The translations under genes were made by a program, and so were the position numbers. A stretch of 64,000 nt of DNA, taken from contig NZ_PYON01000005.1 in NCBI RefSeq assembly GCF_003026355.1, forward strand, positions 124,001 through 188,000, given 5' to 3'. This stretch comes from Photobacterium kishitanii (GTDB lineage Bacteria; Pseudomonadota; Gammaproteobacteria; Enterobacterales; Vibrionaceae). The notes beneath the pieces were generated by a model. It saw nothing but the letters and a program-made list of their open reading frames with translations, did not search any database and had not been told where the DNA came from. Positions 16,907-25,861 of this stretch are shown here, in pieces; position 1 is the first letter of the stretch; the number at the start of each line of letters is the position of its first letter.

Positions 16907-19900
16907 ATGGAATCATCGGGAATCATTGCTTGGTTTACGCGTAATCATGTCGCTGCTAATTTATTGATGTTGCTAGTGATGATTGGTGGCTTATTTTCAG
17001 TCAATCTTATTAATAAAGAAATATTCCCAGCTTTTGGTACCAATAAAATAACCATTACCAGTCAATATACCGGTGCAGCAGCAGCGGATATTGAGCAAGG
17101 GATTATTGTTAAAATTGAACAAGCAGTGGATGATATTGCTGATATTAAACGTGTTACCGCTGTTGCTAATCAAGGGGGAGGCGTTGTTACCTTAGAACTC
17201 GATAATGATGCTGATTTTGATAAGATTTTAGATCAAGTAAAACAACGTGTTGATGCTATAACTACCTTTCCAGCTCAAATGGAACCACCGTTGATCCAAC
17301 GGGCAGAGTTTATGAGTAATGTGATGTTTTTATCACTATATGGTGAATTGAGCGATCGCCAACTTAAACGCTATGCCCAAGTGGTTAAAGATGAAATTAT
17401 TCAGCAAACCAGTGCAACCGCAGTTACTGTTACTGGGGTTAAAAACGATGAAATTTCGATTGAAATATCATCTCAGCAACTGCGTAATTATAATTTAACT
17501 ATTGAGCAAGTCGCACAAGCCTTACAGCAACGTTCATTGGATTTACCCGCAGGTGCAATAAAAGCGCAAGATGGTGATGTGTTAGTGCGTACCACGGCAC
17601 AACTTTATCAAGGCGATCAATTTGCGGCTGTTGTGTTACGTACTAATCCCGATGGAAGTCAACTCCAGTTATCCGATATCGCCACAGTAACAGATGGTTT
17701 TGTTGAGCAATCAGTGCTTAATCGATTTAATCAACAACGCGCCGCAGTCATACAAATCCGTAATCTTCCCAACCAAGATGCGACTCAAATATCGCAGCAA
17801 ATTAGTGAGTATATAACGAATAAAAAAGCCCAATTACCGCAGGGGGTACATATTGATAAATGGGCAGATATGTCGCATTACCTAGAAGGTCGACTTAACA
17901 TGATGCTATCTAATATGGCATATGGTGGATTATTAGTATTTATTATTCTGGCGTTATTTCTAGAAGTTAGGTTAGCGTTTTGGGTGCTACTTGGATTGCC
18001 ATTTTGTTTTTTAGGCACATTGTTATTCATGCCGCTAGAAAGTATCAATATTTCGATTAACTTATTGTCGCTATTCGGTTTTATTTTAGTGCTAGGGATT
18101 GTGGTTGATGATGCGATTGTTGTTGGTGAAAGTGTCTATTCTGAAGTAGAGCAACAAGGACAAACGATTGAGCATGTTATTCAAGGCGCTAAGCGGGTTG
18201 CGGTTCCTGCAACTTTTGGGGTGTTAACTACCATGGCAGCTTTTGTTCCAATGCTATTGTCTGATAATCCTCGTACCGAATTTTTCAAAGCTATTGGGTG
18301 GGTGGTTATCTTATGTTTAACCTTTTCATTGATTGAATCTAAACTGATTTTACCGGCGCATTTAGCACGATCCCGATTAGTACAGCAGCGGCAATGGAAC
18401 AATCCACTAGTACGAGTTAAACGGCATTTTAATCAGGCTGTAAATAGATTTATTAATGTCCATTATCGACGCTTTATTATGGCTGCTATTATGCACCGAT
18501 ATAACGTATTAGCGACTTTCGTTGGCGTATTATGTTTAGCATTGGCTTTGGTGTTTAGTGGGCAATTACGGTGGGTATTCTTTCCTAAACTACCCTCTGA
18601 TTATATTCAAGTGCTGGTGGAAATGAATGACTCTAATTCAGCGGCAAATAATATTAAGGTTGTGAATCAATTAGAACAGGCTCTTTATAAAACTGATGAG
18701 GAAATATATCAGCAGCAAGGCGTTCATGTAGTAAAACATAGTTTTGTTAATATGCGAGATAGTAACGATATGTTTGTGCTGGTTGAATTAGAGAAAAGTG
18801 AGAGTTTGCCAATAACGAGCTTTGATATCTTAGCTAACTGGAAAAGTAATATACCACCATTGGTTGGGGTTAAATCTATTGCTTATGAGGCATCTATTGA
18901 TCGTCAAAAAAGTGATATTCAATATAGTTTACAAGGCGATAATAGTGCGCAATTAGTGCAAGCAGCAACCCAACTAAAGCAACAGTTAGGGCGTTATTTA
19001 GGGGTGTTTAATATTGAAGATGATTTATCTGCACCTACTCAAGAGATCAATATCAAGTTAACTCCAATTGGTAAACTATTGGGTCTATCAGTGGCTAACC
19101 TTACTCATCAAGTTCGACATGCTTTTCAAGGTATTGAAGTCCAACGTCTGTTACGTAATAACGAAGAAGTTAAAGTAATGGTACGCTATCCCGCACACGA
19201 ACGACGTAGTGTTGGCGACTTACAAAATATGAAGGTGGTATTATCAGATGACAGTCTGGTACCATTTTCACAAGTGGCAACAATTAATTTTATTCCAGCG
19301 TTGAATAGTATTCATCGGGTCGATAAACACCGCACGCTGGTGGTAAGCGCTAATGTGCAGAAAGATAAAGCTTCTCCCTCTGAAATCTATAGCATTATCA
19401 ATAATCGCTATTTACCTTTATTGCGCCATCAATATCCAACGGTAAAAATTCAATTAGATGGTCAAGCTAAAGAAGAGAGTGAAACAAAAGGTAGTCTAGT
19501 TCGAGATGCAGTATTGGCACTATTTGCTATTTTTGCATTAATGGCGATTCCTTTACGTTCATACACTCAACCGTTGATTATCATGTCGGTGATCCCATTT
19601 GGTATTATCGGTGCTATTGCAGGGCATTATTTTGCTGATATCTCACTTAATTTATTGAGTGTGTTTGGTATTTTGGCATTGTCTGGTGTGGTAGTGAATG
19701 ACTCTTTAGTACTCGTTGTATTTATTAATCGTGCCTTGGCACAAGGAGTACCACTTTATCATGCAGTAACAGAGGCCGGATGTAGTCGTTTTCGTGCCAT
19801 TGTATTAACGTCACTTACCACTTTCTTTGGGTTAGCTCCGATCTTATTAGAAACGAGTTTGCAGGCACAGATTGTGATTCCTATGGCAACATCACTTGCG

Positions 19901-20029
19901 TTTGGTATTTTATTCGCAACCGTTGTCACTTTAGTATTAGTGCCTGCTCTATATCTAATTTTGTATGATATTAAACGAGGATATCGTCGCTTATTACATT
20001 ACTGGTGGCGACCACAGTTGGATGAATAA
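16907..20029 (+). CDS. RND multidrug efflux transporter (AcrB/HAE-1 superfamily)
   Basis: Inner-membrane proton-driven exporter of 1040 residues, the normal size for the family. It shows two repeats, each with one leading TM, a large periplasmic domain and a block of five TMs. The proton-relay segment of TM4 is present (LGIVVDDAIVVGES, about 397-410, with adjacent Asp residues). The second-half counterpart reads ILALSGVVVNDSLVLVVF. The N-terminus (WFTRNHVAANLLMLLVMIGG) matches the branch of RND pumps often annotated as VexF/MdtB-like rather than AcrB itself. Substrates cannot be read from the sequence. The gene ends 5 bases from the convergent end of the first adhesin gene. Confidence 0.92.
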   Translation: MESSGIIAWFTRNHVAANLLMLLVMIGGLFSVNLINKEIFPAFGTNKITITSQYTGAAAADIEQGIIVKIEQAVDDIADIKRVTAVANQGGGVVTLELDNDADFDKILDQVKQRVDAITTFPAQMEPPLIQRAEFMSNVMFLSLYGELSDRQLKRYAQVVKDEIIQQTSATAVTVTGVKNDEISIEISSQQLRNYNLTIEQVAQALQQRSLDLPAGAIKAQDGDVLVRTTAQLYQGDQFAAVVLRTNPDGSQLQLSDIATVTDGFVEQSVLNRFNQQRAAVIQIRNLPNQDATQISQQISEYITNKKAQLPQGVHIDKWADMSHYLEGRLNMMLSNMAYGGLLVFIILALFLEVRLAFWVLLGLPFCFLGTLLFMPLESINISINLLSLFGFILVLGIVVDDAIVVGESVYSEVEQQGQTIEHVIQGAKRVAVPATFGVLTTMAAFVPMLLSDNPRTEFFKAIGWVVILCLTFSLIESKLILPAHLARSRLVQQRQWNNPLVRVKRHFNQAVNRFINVHYRRFIMAAIMHRYNVLATFVGVLCLALALVFSGQLRWVFFPKLPSDYIQVLVEMNDSNSAANNIKVVNQLEQALYKTDEEIYQQQGVHVVKHSFVNMRDSNDMFVLVELEKSESLPITSFDILANWKSNIPPLVGVKSIAYEASIDRQKSDIQYSLQGDNSAQLVQAATQLKQQLGRYLGVFNIEDDLSAPTQEINIKLTPIGKLLGLSVANLTHQVRHAFQGIEVQRLLRNNEEVKVMVRYPAHERRSVGDLQNMKVVLSDDSLVPFSQVATINFIPALNSIHRVDKHRTLVVSANVQKDKASPSEIYSIINNRYLPLLRHQYPTVKIQLDGQAKEESETKGSLVRDAVLALFAIFALMAIPLRSYTQPLIIMSVIPFGIIGAIAGHYFADISLNLLSVFGILALSGVVVNDSLVLVVFINRALAQGVPLYHAVTEAGCSRFRAIVLTSLTTFFGLAPILLETSLQAQIVIPMATSLAFGILFATVVTLVLVPALYLILYDIKRGYRRLLHYWWRPQLDE

Positions 20030-20034
20030 AGCCT

Positions 20035-21096
20035 TTAGAAACCAAAGCCAAAACCAGCGGCGATGCCTGCATCGTGTTGGCTGTCATCAGAAGCCGCTAA
20101 AGTAATAACGCCATGCTGGCCAACATCAAATTTACCACCAATCGCCATCGCTGATTGGTTACCATAATTAGCAGCACCCATACCAATAGTGTAGTGGTAA
20201 CCTTGTCGCATTGGAATTGAAGTCATTGCCATCGCACTTGCAATACCAGCATTGGCTTGGTTATGAACTTTCTCAATGTTATGAGTAAGTAGATTCACTT
20301 TTTGGTCTGTGTACTGATTTGCAGCTGATAGCGTCGTTGCTGATTGATGATCAGTATACATTTTGGCTTTGTTTAGGGTGGCAGTGCTTTGTTGTGTTAC
20401 GTAGGTTTTTGCTTGGGTTATTGCGGTTTGTTTTTGTTGTTGGGTGTAAGTACGGGTTTGCGCCATTTGCTGATTTAGTTGACTCATATTTACGGCATCA
20501 GTATTTGCTCGACCGTTGGCTACATATTCTAAACGGCGTTGAGTTTTAGCATTACCAAAAGAGACTTGACCGTCGTTTGAGTGTGAACTGTTCCCAATAG
20601 CGATTGAATTGTGACCCGTTGCTATTGCATGATCGCCTAAAGATATCGTGGTTTTATCAGCTGAGGCATAGTTGCCAATTGCCATAGCATGATCACCTGT
20701 TGTTTTGGATTCTGAACCGATAGCAATAGAACGACGACCCGTAGCGGTGGCGCCAGAACCTAATGCAGAAGCAGCATCACCATTGGCAATAGCGCGAGAT
20801 CCTGTTGCCGTACTTTGAATACCCGTTGCAGATGAACCAGCACCAAAAGAAACAGCACTGTTATCGTGAGCGTAAGCATTAGTGCCGAGCGCTATCGATT
20901 GGTTACCGATACTTGATGCAGCAACGCCAATAGCGATAGCAGAGTCTTTTTCAATTTTGGTTTTTGCTTGGTAGCCGTGAGTAATATTGTTAGACAAATT
21001 GTTTGATAGGCTATGAGTGTTGATTGGTGATGCATATGTCATTGTTGATGTGGATAATATTGCAATTACAGCACACGTTTTTTTATAGCTATTCAT
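20035..21096 (-). CDS. YadA-type trimeric autotransporter adhesin (first copy)
   Basis: Surface adhesin of 353 residues. It has a Sec signal peptide (MNSYKKTCAVIAILSTST), then a YadA-head region of left-handed beta-roll repeats of the SIAIG-x-A-x-A-x-G type (residues about 50-190), a neck with TDAVNMSQLN, a short coiled-coil stalk of AKTYVTQQS-like units, and the C-terminal membrane anchor of about 70 residues ending in GFGFGF with terminal Phe, as required for outer-membrane insertion by BAM. The ATG at 21108 is in frame, but GGA lies 7 bases before the ATG at 21096, which gives the better signal peptide. The anchor is nearly the same as in the next gene, so the two arose by duplication. Trimeric adhesins bind host or matrix surfaces and cause autoaggregation; the ligand is unknown. 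Confidence 0.9.
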   Translation of the reverse strand: MNSYKKTCAVIAILSTSTMTYASPINTHSLSNNLSNNITHGYQAKTKIEKDSAIAIGVAASSIGNQSIALGTNAYAHDNSAVSFGAGSSATGIQSTATGSRAIANGDAASALGSGATATGRRSIAIGSESKTTGDHAMAIGNYASADKTTISLGDHAIATGHNSIAIGNSSHSNDGQVSFGNAKTQRRLEYVANGRANTDAVNMSQLNQQMAQTRTYTQQQKQTAITQAKTYVTQQSTATLNKAKMYTDHQSATTLSAANQYTDQKVNLLTHNIEKVHNQANAGIASAMAMTSIPMRQGYHYTIGMGAANYGNQSAMAIGGKFDVGQHGVITLAASDDSQHDAGIAAGFGFGF

Positions 21097-21471
21097 GATT
21101 ACGTCCATATGAGTTGTGTGGCAATACTATTCATTGCATATGGAAAAGTTAAATCTATAAATAGAATTATATTTACCATTTTTTGGGTAATTATAATTAT
21201 TATCAATAAGGTATTTAATAATATAGAGAATAAGTACAGAAATATATTTTTTTAGGTGTGTGGAAGCAAAAAATGGTTACATTTTAATCGTGATATAAAT
21301 TTTTTGTTGATACGATAAAAAATATGAGTTTGTCATTTGAATTAATATGCATTAGAGCTAAAGCTCTAACTTTGATGTTTGTAATTATTACAATGGGTTG
21401 GAGGTTTTTAGTGCGTTGAGCAGTAGATAAAATTGATATAATTATTATCTACTGCTTTTATGTTTAAATAA
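21097..21471. other. Spacer between the two adhesin genes
   Basis: AT-rich, no ORF. It contains the terminator hairpin of the upstream adhesin gene (21419-21456) and must contain the promoter of the downstream one. Confidence 0.5.
21419..21456 (-). terminator. Hairpin after the second adhesin gene
   Basis: Perfect 12-base arms agcagtagataa / ttatctactgct with a 14-base loop, 16 bases beyond the adhesin stop. The T-rich flank is on the plus side, so efficiency on the minus strand is uncertain. Confidence 0.5.
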
Positions 21472-22821
21472 TTAAAACCCAAATCCAACGCCAGCAGAAA
21501 CACCGGCATCATGAAGACTATTATCAGATGCAGCAAGAGTAACTATGCTATGTTGACTCACGTCGAATTTGCCACCTAACGCTATAGCGGATTGATTATC
21601 ATAATTAGCCGCACCTAGACCAATTGTATAATGATAGCCTTGTTTCATTGGAATTGATGACATTGCCATTGCGCTTGCTATACCCGCATTAGCCTGATTG
21701 TGAACCTTTTCAATATCCTGAGTAAGGAAGTTCACCTTCTGATCAGTGTATTGATCTGCAGCTGATAATGTCGCCGCCGATTTATTATCAGTATAATTAT
21801 TTGCTTGTTGTACTGCTGCAGCACTTTGCTGATTACTATAACTATTTGCTGTTGCTAAAACTTCGGTTGATTTATTATTCGTGTAACTATTTGCATTATG
21901 TAAAGTGACTGTATTTTGTTGATCTGTATATGTTTTAGCGTTATTTAATGTTGTGGCTGATTTATTATTAGTATAAGTATTCGCTTGTTGTATAGCAGTA
22001 GCCGTTTGTTGATTCGTATATGTCTTAGCGTCTGTTAACGTCGCAGCCGTTTGTTGATTCGTGTATGTCTTAGCGTCTGTTAACGTCGAAGCCGTTTGTT
22101 GATTCGTGTATGTTTTAGCATCAGCTAATGTTGCTGCTGTTTTTTGGTCAGTATAGCTGTCTGCTTTTTGTATACCTTGATTTAATTGGCTCACATTGAC
22201 AGCATCTGTTGCTGCAATACCCGCATGCACATTTTCTAATCGGCGTTGAACATGGGCATTACCAAATGATACTTGACCATCAGTTGATTGTGATCCATTA
22301 CCGATAGCAATTGAGCCTCTTGTTCCTGTTGCTTTAGCATAATTACCAATTGCTATATCTGCTGTTTGTGATTGAGCACTAGTACCTAAAGCCAATGCAT
22401 AACGGCCATTGGCATTAGCACCAGAACCAAAAGCAACAGCATTATCACCTAGCGCATGTGATGTTGCACCAAACGCTTCTGCTTGAACGCCTTTAACGAC
22501 AGATCCTGAACCAAAAGATGATGAACTATTACCATCAGTGCTGGCGTTAGATCCAAAAGATGCAGATTGATCGCCATTTGCTTTGGATGCCACTCCTATG
22601 GCAACCGCCGCGTTACCATCGGCAGTTGCTTGATACCCTTCCGCAATACTTGAGCCGCCTTGGGCGTGGGCACTGTATCCTATAGATATTGATGTATTAC
22701 TATTTTTTACATCCGCATTATTGCCAAGAATTACATTATTTGATGGATTCGTTAAAGTATCAGCCATAGTTGGTGCTGATATTGCTATAAGTAGAAGATA
22801 GCTAAGATGAGTTTTTTTCAT
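21472..22821 (-). CDS. YadA-type trimeric autotransporter adhesin (second copy, longer stalk)
   Basis: 449-residue adhesin with the same plan as its neighbour: signal peptide (MKKTHLSYLLLIAISAPTMA), beta-roll head repeats, neck (TDAVNVSQLN), a coiled-coil stalk and a YadA anchor ending GVGFGF. The stalk is longer here, made of repeated 15-residue units of the form AKTYTNQQTAATLTD and degenerate versions of it, some nearly identical at DNA level. The frame extends to 22905, but AGAGG stands 8 bases before the ATG at 22821, which begins at the signal peptide. The stalk length is likely to vary between strains because tandem identical units recombine or slip. Ligand unknown. Transcribed towards the first adhesin gene, with a hairpin between. 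Confidence 0.9.
   Translation of the reverse strand: MKKTHLSYLLLIAISAPTMADTLTNPSNNVILGNNADVKNSNTSISIGYSAHAQGGSSIAEGYQATADGNAAVAIGVASKANGDQSASFGSNASTDGNSSSSFGSGSVVKGVQAEAFGATSHALGDNAVAFGSGANANGRYALALGTSAQSQTADIAIGNYAKATGTRGSIAIGNGSQSTDGQVSFGNAHVQRRLENVHAGIAATDAVNVSQLNQGIQKADSYTDQKTAATLADAKTYTNQQTASTLTDAKTYTNQQTAATLTDAKTYTNQQTATAIQQANTYTNNKSATTLNNAKTYTDQQNTVTLHNANSYTNNKSTEVLATANSYSNQQSAAAVQQANNYTDNKSAATLSAADQYTDQKVNFLTQDIEKVHNQANAGIASAMAMSSIPMKQGYHYTIGLGAANYDNQSAIALGGKFDVSQHSIVTLAASDNSLHDAGVSAGVGFGF
22001..22135 (-). repeat. Three tandem 45-bp units in the adhesin stalk
   Basis: Units at 22001-22045, 22046-22090 and 22091-22135 each begin gccgtttgttgattcgt; the first two differ by only two bases and the third by about ten. 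Each encodes one 15-residue stalk segment. More diverged units of the same period extend to about 21780. The near identity implies recent expansion. Confidence 0.9.
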
Positions 22822-23075
22822 AATAAGACCTCTTATATTTTGAGTGAATAGTAGTCTAAGAGGAATAATAAAAGTTAGTAGCAGAAGTAAAATTACAGAA
22901 GTCAAAATTGATTAAAAAACGATCATTGAGGGGAGGGTGATATTTTATGCAATTCAACGCCGTTTTATTAGCAATTAAATGAATATTTAATCATATTGTT
23001 TTTCGATGAATATTTTTTATGGTGTCGATAAATATAAAGCGTTGTTATTTTTCGAGTATTAAGCATTTATTATCG

Positions 23076-23426
23076 TTATCTGCTCATACCGTTGTCGGAT
23101 TGTGCGTTTGTATCGCTATTTTTAGTGTTGTTTTTGTTTGATAGACACAAGCTATAATCATCAAAGCCTTTTCGTTGGCAATCAATGACATTTTTTTTCA
23201 TTTTTTCAAGTTGTTGTCGATTACGTACTGAATAGACGTTTCCATTGGTGCAACTTATTGAAATAACGCCATTAGGTTCAAATTTATAGCCTTCAACTTC
23301 GCTGCCACATGGATTGAAATCAATACCTGCTTTTACGCTTACTTTGGTTGGAATGACTCGTACACTTTCAGTTACGCACCCAACCAATAATAAACAAAAT
23401 AGGCATGTAATAAGAAATTGTTTCAT
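23076..23426 (-). CDS. Small lipoprotein of unknown function
   Basis: 116 residues with a signal peptide and lipobox LLVGC (Cys17), so it is predicted to be acylated and anchored in a membrane. The mature part holds four more cysteines, two near residues 40 and 59 and two near 82 and 93, compatible with disulphides in the periplasm, and ends in a low-complexity Asn/Ser tail. No family recognised. It lies alone between the adhesins and the His-rich gene, on the same strand as the adhesins. The ribosome binding site is poor. Confidence 0.7.
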   Translation of the reverse strand: MKQFLITCLFCLLLVGCVTESVRVIPTKVSVKAGIDFNPCGSEVEGYKFEPNGVISISCTNGNVYSVRNRQQLEKMKKNVIDCQRKGFDDYSLCLSNKNNTKNSDTNAQSDNGMSR

Positions 23427-23516
23427 AAGGGAAAGTGTATTTTTATATTGGAGGTAAGACTATAGTGATTATAAATGAAAACGCAATAAAGATTTTGCTA
23501 TGGGGCAGTAATAAGT

Positions 23517-23548
23517 AAAACATGCAGATATATTTATCAGCATGTTTT
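23517..23548 (-). terminator. Terminator after the His-rich gene
   Basis: aaaacatgc / gcatgtttt arms with a 14-base loop; on the minus strand the stem ends in gttttact. It follows the stop at 23567 by 18 bases. Confidence 0.6.
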
Positions 23549-23566
23549 AGTCATTTTAAAAGATGA

Positions 23567-23812
23567 TTATTCTTCATTACCATTGATAATAGTGACATGG
23601 CCATAGTAGTGATGGTGGTGGTGATGAGTTGTATGATGATGATGGTGGGTTTCTTTATGCGCAGCGCCAACGCCGCCGTGAATATGATGTCCATGTGATG
23701 GTTCATGTTCACGATATTCTTGGTGATCTTTATCATGTTTGTGTTTTGCATCATCAGAGTAATGGCGTTCCATTGTCTCGTGTGTCGATTCTTTTGTTTT
23801 CTGAGTGGCCAT
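23567..23812 (-). CDS. Histidine-rich small protein, probable metal binder
   Basis: 81 residues, 23 of them histidine, including runs of five and six His near the C-terminus, with many Asp/Glu/Lys in the first half and no cysteine, signal peptide or membrane segment. It should be a soluble cytoplasmic protein able to bind several Zn, Ni, Co or Cu ions. AGAGG 6 bases before the ATG and a terminator after the stop mark it as a real gene rather than chance. It is transcribed divergently from a ZIP-family metal transporter 313 bases away, which supports a role in storing or buffering imported metal. The family is not one I can name; His-rich tails of this kind occur in nickel and zinc storage proteins. 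Confidence 0.7.
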   Translation of the reverse strand: MATQKTKESTHETMERHYSDDAKHKHDKDHQEYREHEPSHGHHIHGGVGAAHKETHHHHHTTHHHHHHYYGHVTIINGNEE

Positions 23813-24125
23813 ATAATACCTCTATTTTATGATGTATTGGGACTCACTAAGCGTAGTTCATTTTTATAAATAAATGAGATTATAGTGCCGTTTTTTATTA
23901 ATAATTTAAACAATAGATGCGTGATTTTATTTAATTAATTGACTTATATAGATTTATTTTCGTTTTATGACTGTTTCAATATTGCGGCGATTATTATTAA
24001 GATTTCCAAATATTATAAGTAATTAATATTATTGCTATATGGAATTAATGTTTTACATTCAAATCGTTCGCAGAGTAACCCCGTAAGTGCTATAAAGTCG
24101 GTTGTTTAACGATGCGGAATACAAC
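23813..24125. other. Divergent promoter region, His-rich gene and ZIP transporter
   Basis: Very AT-rich spacer with room for both promoters. I looked for a Zur-like palindrome and found none convincing. Confidence 0.4.
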
Positions 24126-24881
24126 ATGAATCTCGATGAATTTAAAATATTATCAGTAGTGCTTATTTTTGTTACTACTGTGCTTGCTGGGTTGTATCCG
24201 TTTATTCGTAAATTTAAAACGACCCGACCTTTAGAATCACCTGCAGCAGAAGCATTAGCATCCGGCGTTTTTCTTGGCGCAGGTTTAATTCATATGTTAG
24301 GTGACGCCTCAAAATCATTTTTAGATCATGGTATTGATTACCCGATAGCATTCGTATTGGCAGGCTGTGTGTTTTTATTACTATTATGGTTTGAACACTT
24401 AGGCCGCCGCTTAGATGAACACGGTGATAGTAATAGCCCTGCGTTTGCTATTTTAGCAATGGTCATTTTATCTATTCACTCATTACTTGCGGGTACGGTG
24501 CTAGGATTGAGTGGTTCTATCACGATGATGGTGATGATCCTTATTGCTATTTTAGCGCATAAATGGGCCGCGAGTTTTTCACTGGCAGTTCAATTAAGTA
24601 AAAGTCGTCTATCGTTACGCCAAGCTTTATTAATGTTTGGGTTATTTACGTTGATGTTGCCATTAGGGGTTGCATTAGGTTCAGGCGTTTTAGAATACAC
24701 TAGTAGCTATCCATTATTAGAGCCGATCTTTTATTCATTAGCGGCAGGTACATTTTTGTATCTCGGCACATTACATGGCTTAAAACAATCGACCATGGTT
24801 GATAAATGCTGTGATTTAAAGAATTTTACTTTTGTCGTGATCGGTTTTGCGTTAATGGCTGTGGTCGCTATTTGGTCTTAA
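24126..24881 (+). CDS. ZIP-family divalent metal transporter
   Basis: ZIP proteins import Zn2+ and sometimes Fe2+ or Mn2+ into the cytoplasm. This one has about eight hydrophobic segments. In TM4 the family signature H-S-x-x-x-G appears as HSLLAGTVLG, with an HKWAASF segment in TM5 in place of the usual H-x-x-x-E. GLIHMLGDASKSFLDHG lies near TM2. The product is 251 residues from the ATG at 24126 (GGA 8 bases upstream); a TTG at 24102 is the alternative. The missing glutamate in TM5 suggests a metal preference or mechanism different from classical ZupT. Divergent from the His-rich gene, which suggests a shared metal-homeostasis role. Confidence 0.85.
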   Translation: MNLDEFKILSVVLIFVTTVLAGLYPFIRKFKTTRPLESPAAEALASGVFLGAGLIHMLGDASKSFLDHGIDYPIAFVLAGCVFLLLLWFEHLGRRLDEHGDSNSPAFAILAMVILSIHSLLAGTVLGLSGSITMMVMILIAILAHKWAASFSLAVQLSKSRLSLRQALLMFGLFTLMLPLGVALGSGVLEYTSSYPLLEPIFYSLAAGTFLYLGTLHGLKQSTMVDKCCDLKNFTFVVIGFALMAVVAIWS

Positions 24882-25048
24882 ATCGCGAATATAAATATAG
24901 TCAAAATATCCCGTATTATTATCTGCGTTAGCTTACTGAGCTAGCGTAGAACGGCTTTTCTTTGTCACAGTTTATTTACTGTTAAATGATTATGTCGTTG
25001 AATGAGAAAGTGACGAACTAATTTTTAAAAAGTTGATCATCCTCACTT

Positions 25049-25070
25049 GTGATGGGACAAATGTCCTCAC
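25049..25070 (+). promoter_or_regulatory. Imperfect dyad upstream of pnuC
   Basis: gtgatgggaca-aa-tgtcctcac: arms GTGA..GGACA and TGTCC-TCAC pair with a two-base bulge. It lies 63 bases before the pnuC ATG, and a possible -10-like tatagat follows directly. A candidate operator; the regulator is unknown (a Crp/Fnr-type gene lies downstream of the operon). Confidence 0.35.
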
Positions 25071-25132
25071 TATAGATAAGTATGCCTTTTACAATTGATT
25101 CAAATTATTAATGAGAATAAAAGGAATAACCG

Positions 25133-25861
25133 ATGGACTTTCTTTCTTGGTTCGATATCAATAACACTCTTGTTAACTTTTCAATTGGTGGTGGCTATGC
25201 CATGTCATGGATTGAAGCTATTGGTACTATTTTTGGTTTACTGTGTATTTGGTTTGCCAGTAAAGAAAAAACCATAAACTTCTTTTTTGGCCTTATTAAT
25301 GTCACGTTATTCTGTATTATTTTCTTTCAAATTCAACTGTACGGATTATTGCTACTTCAAGTGTTTTTCTTTTGTGCCAATATTTATGGTTGGTTTGCAT
25401 GGACGAAATCAAACACTAATGGTGACAGCTTAGAGATCCGTTGGTTAAGTAAACCAAAGTTAGCCATGACTGTTGCGCTAAGTGCAATTGCAATTAGTTT
25501 ATTAACGCTTTATATCAACCCAGTATTTTTTGCGTTAGCTAATTTTGCTGTCGATGTATTGAATATTTTTGGTGCTAATTTAGCTGATCCTACATTACAG
25601 CCAGGCGCTTTCCCGTTTTGGGATGCAACTATGACGGTACTTTCTATTGTTGCTCAAATTCTAATGACACGTAAGTATGTAGAAAACTGGATTCTATGGG
25701 TTGTTATTAACATCATTAGTGTTGGTTTATATGCAGCCCAAGGTGTTTATGCTCTTTCTATTCAGTATGCGATTCTTCTCTTTGTTGCCGCGAATGGTGC
25801 GCGTTGCTGGATCGCAATTGCTAATAGAAATAAGCCACAAGTTAGGAAAGCTATCGCATGA
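25133..25861 (+). CDS. pnuC: PnuC-type nicotinamide riboside/nucleoside transporter
   Basis: PnuC proteins facilitate diffusion of nicotinamide riboside, or in relatives deoxynucleosides or thiamine, across the inner membrane. The 242-residue sequence has seven hydrophobic segments. Shared features are WIEAIGTIFGLLCIWFASKE, followed by NIYGWFAW in the middle and the late WILWVVINIISVGLYAAQG. The ATG at 25133 has AAGGA 8 bases ahead. Its stop overlaps the ATG of the nucleoside phosphorylase gene by four bases (ATGA), so the two are cotranslated; a substrate that can be phosphorolysed after uptake is therefore likely. Nicotinamide riboside is the default reading, not a proof. Confidence 0.9.
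   Translation: MDFLSWFDINNTLVNFSIGGGYAMSWIEAIGTIFGLLCIWFASKEKTINFFFGLINVTLFCIIFFQIQLYGLLLLQVFFFCANIYGWFAWTKSNTNGDSLEIRWLSKPKLAMTVALSAIAISLLTLYINPVFFALANFAVDVLNIFGANLADPTLQPGAFPFWDATMTVLSIVAQILMTRKYVENWILWVVINIISVGLYAAQGVYALSIQYAILLFVAANGARCWIAIANRNKPQVRKAIA

Noticed and set aside
23551..23832. Alternative frames on both strands across the His-rich gene
   Set aside because: They are shadows of CAT/CAC repeats; only the 23567-23812 frame has a ribosome binding site and a following terminator.
23813..24125. Zur or Fur box between the His-rich and ZIP genes
   Set aside because: I looked for the usual palindromes; only loose AT-rich partial matches were seen.
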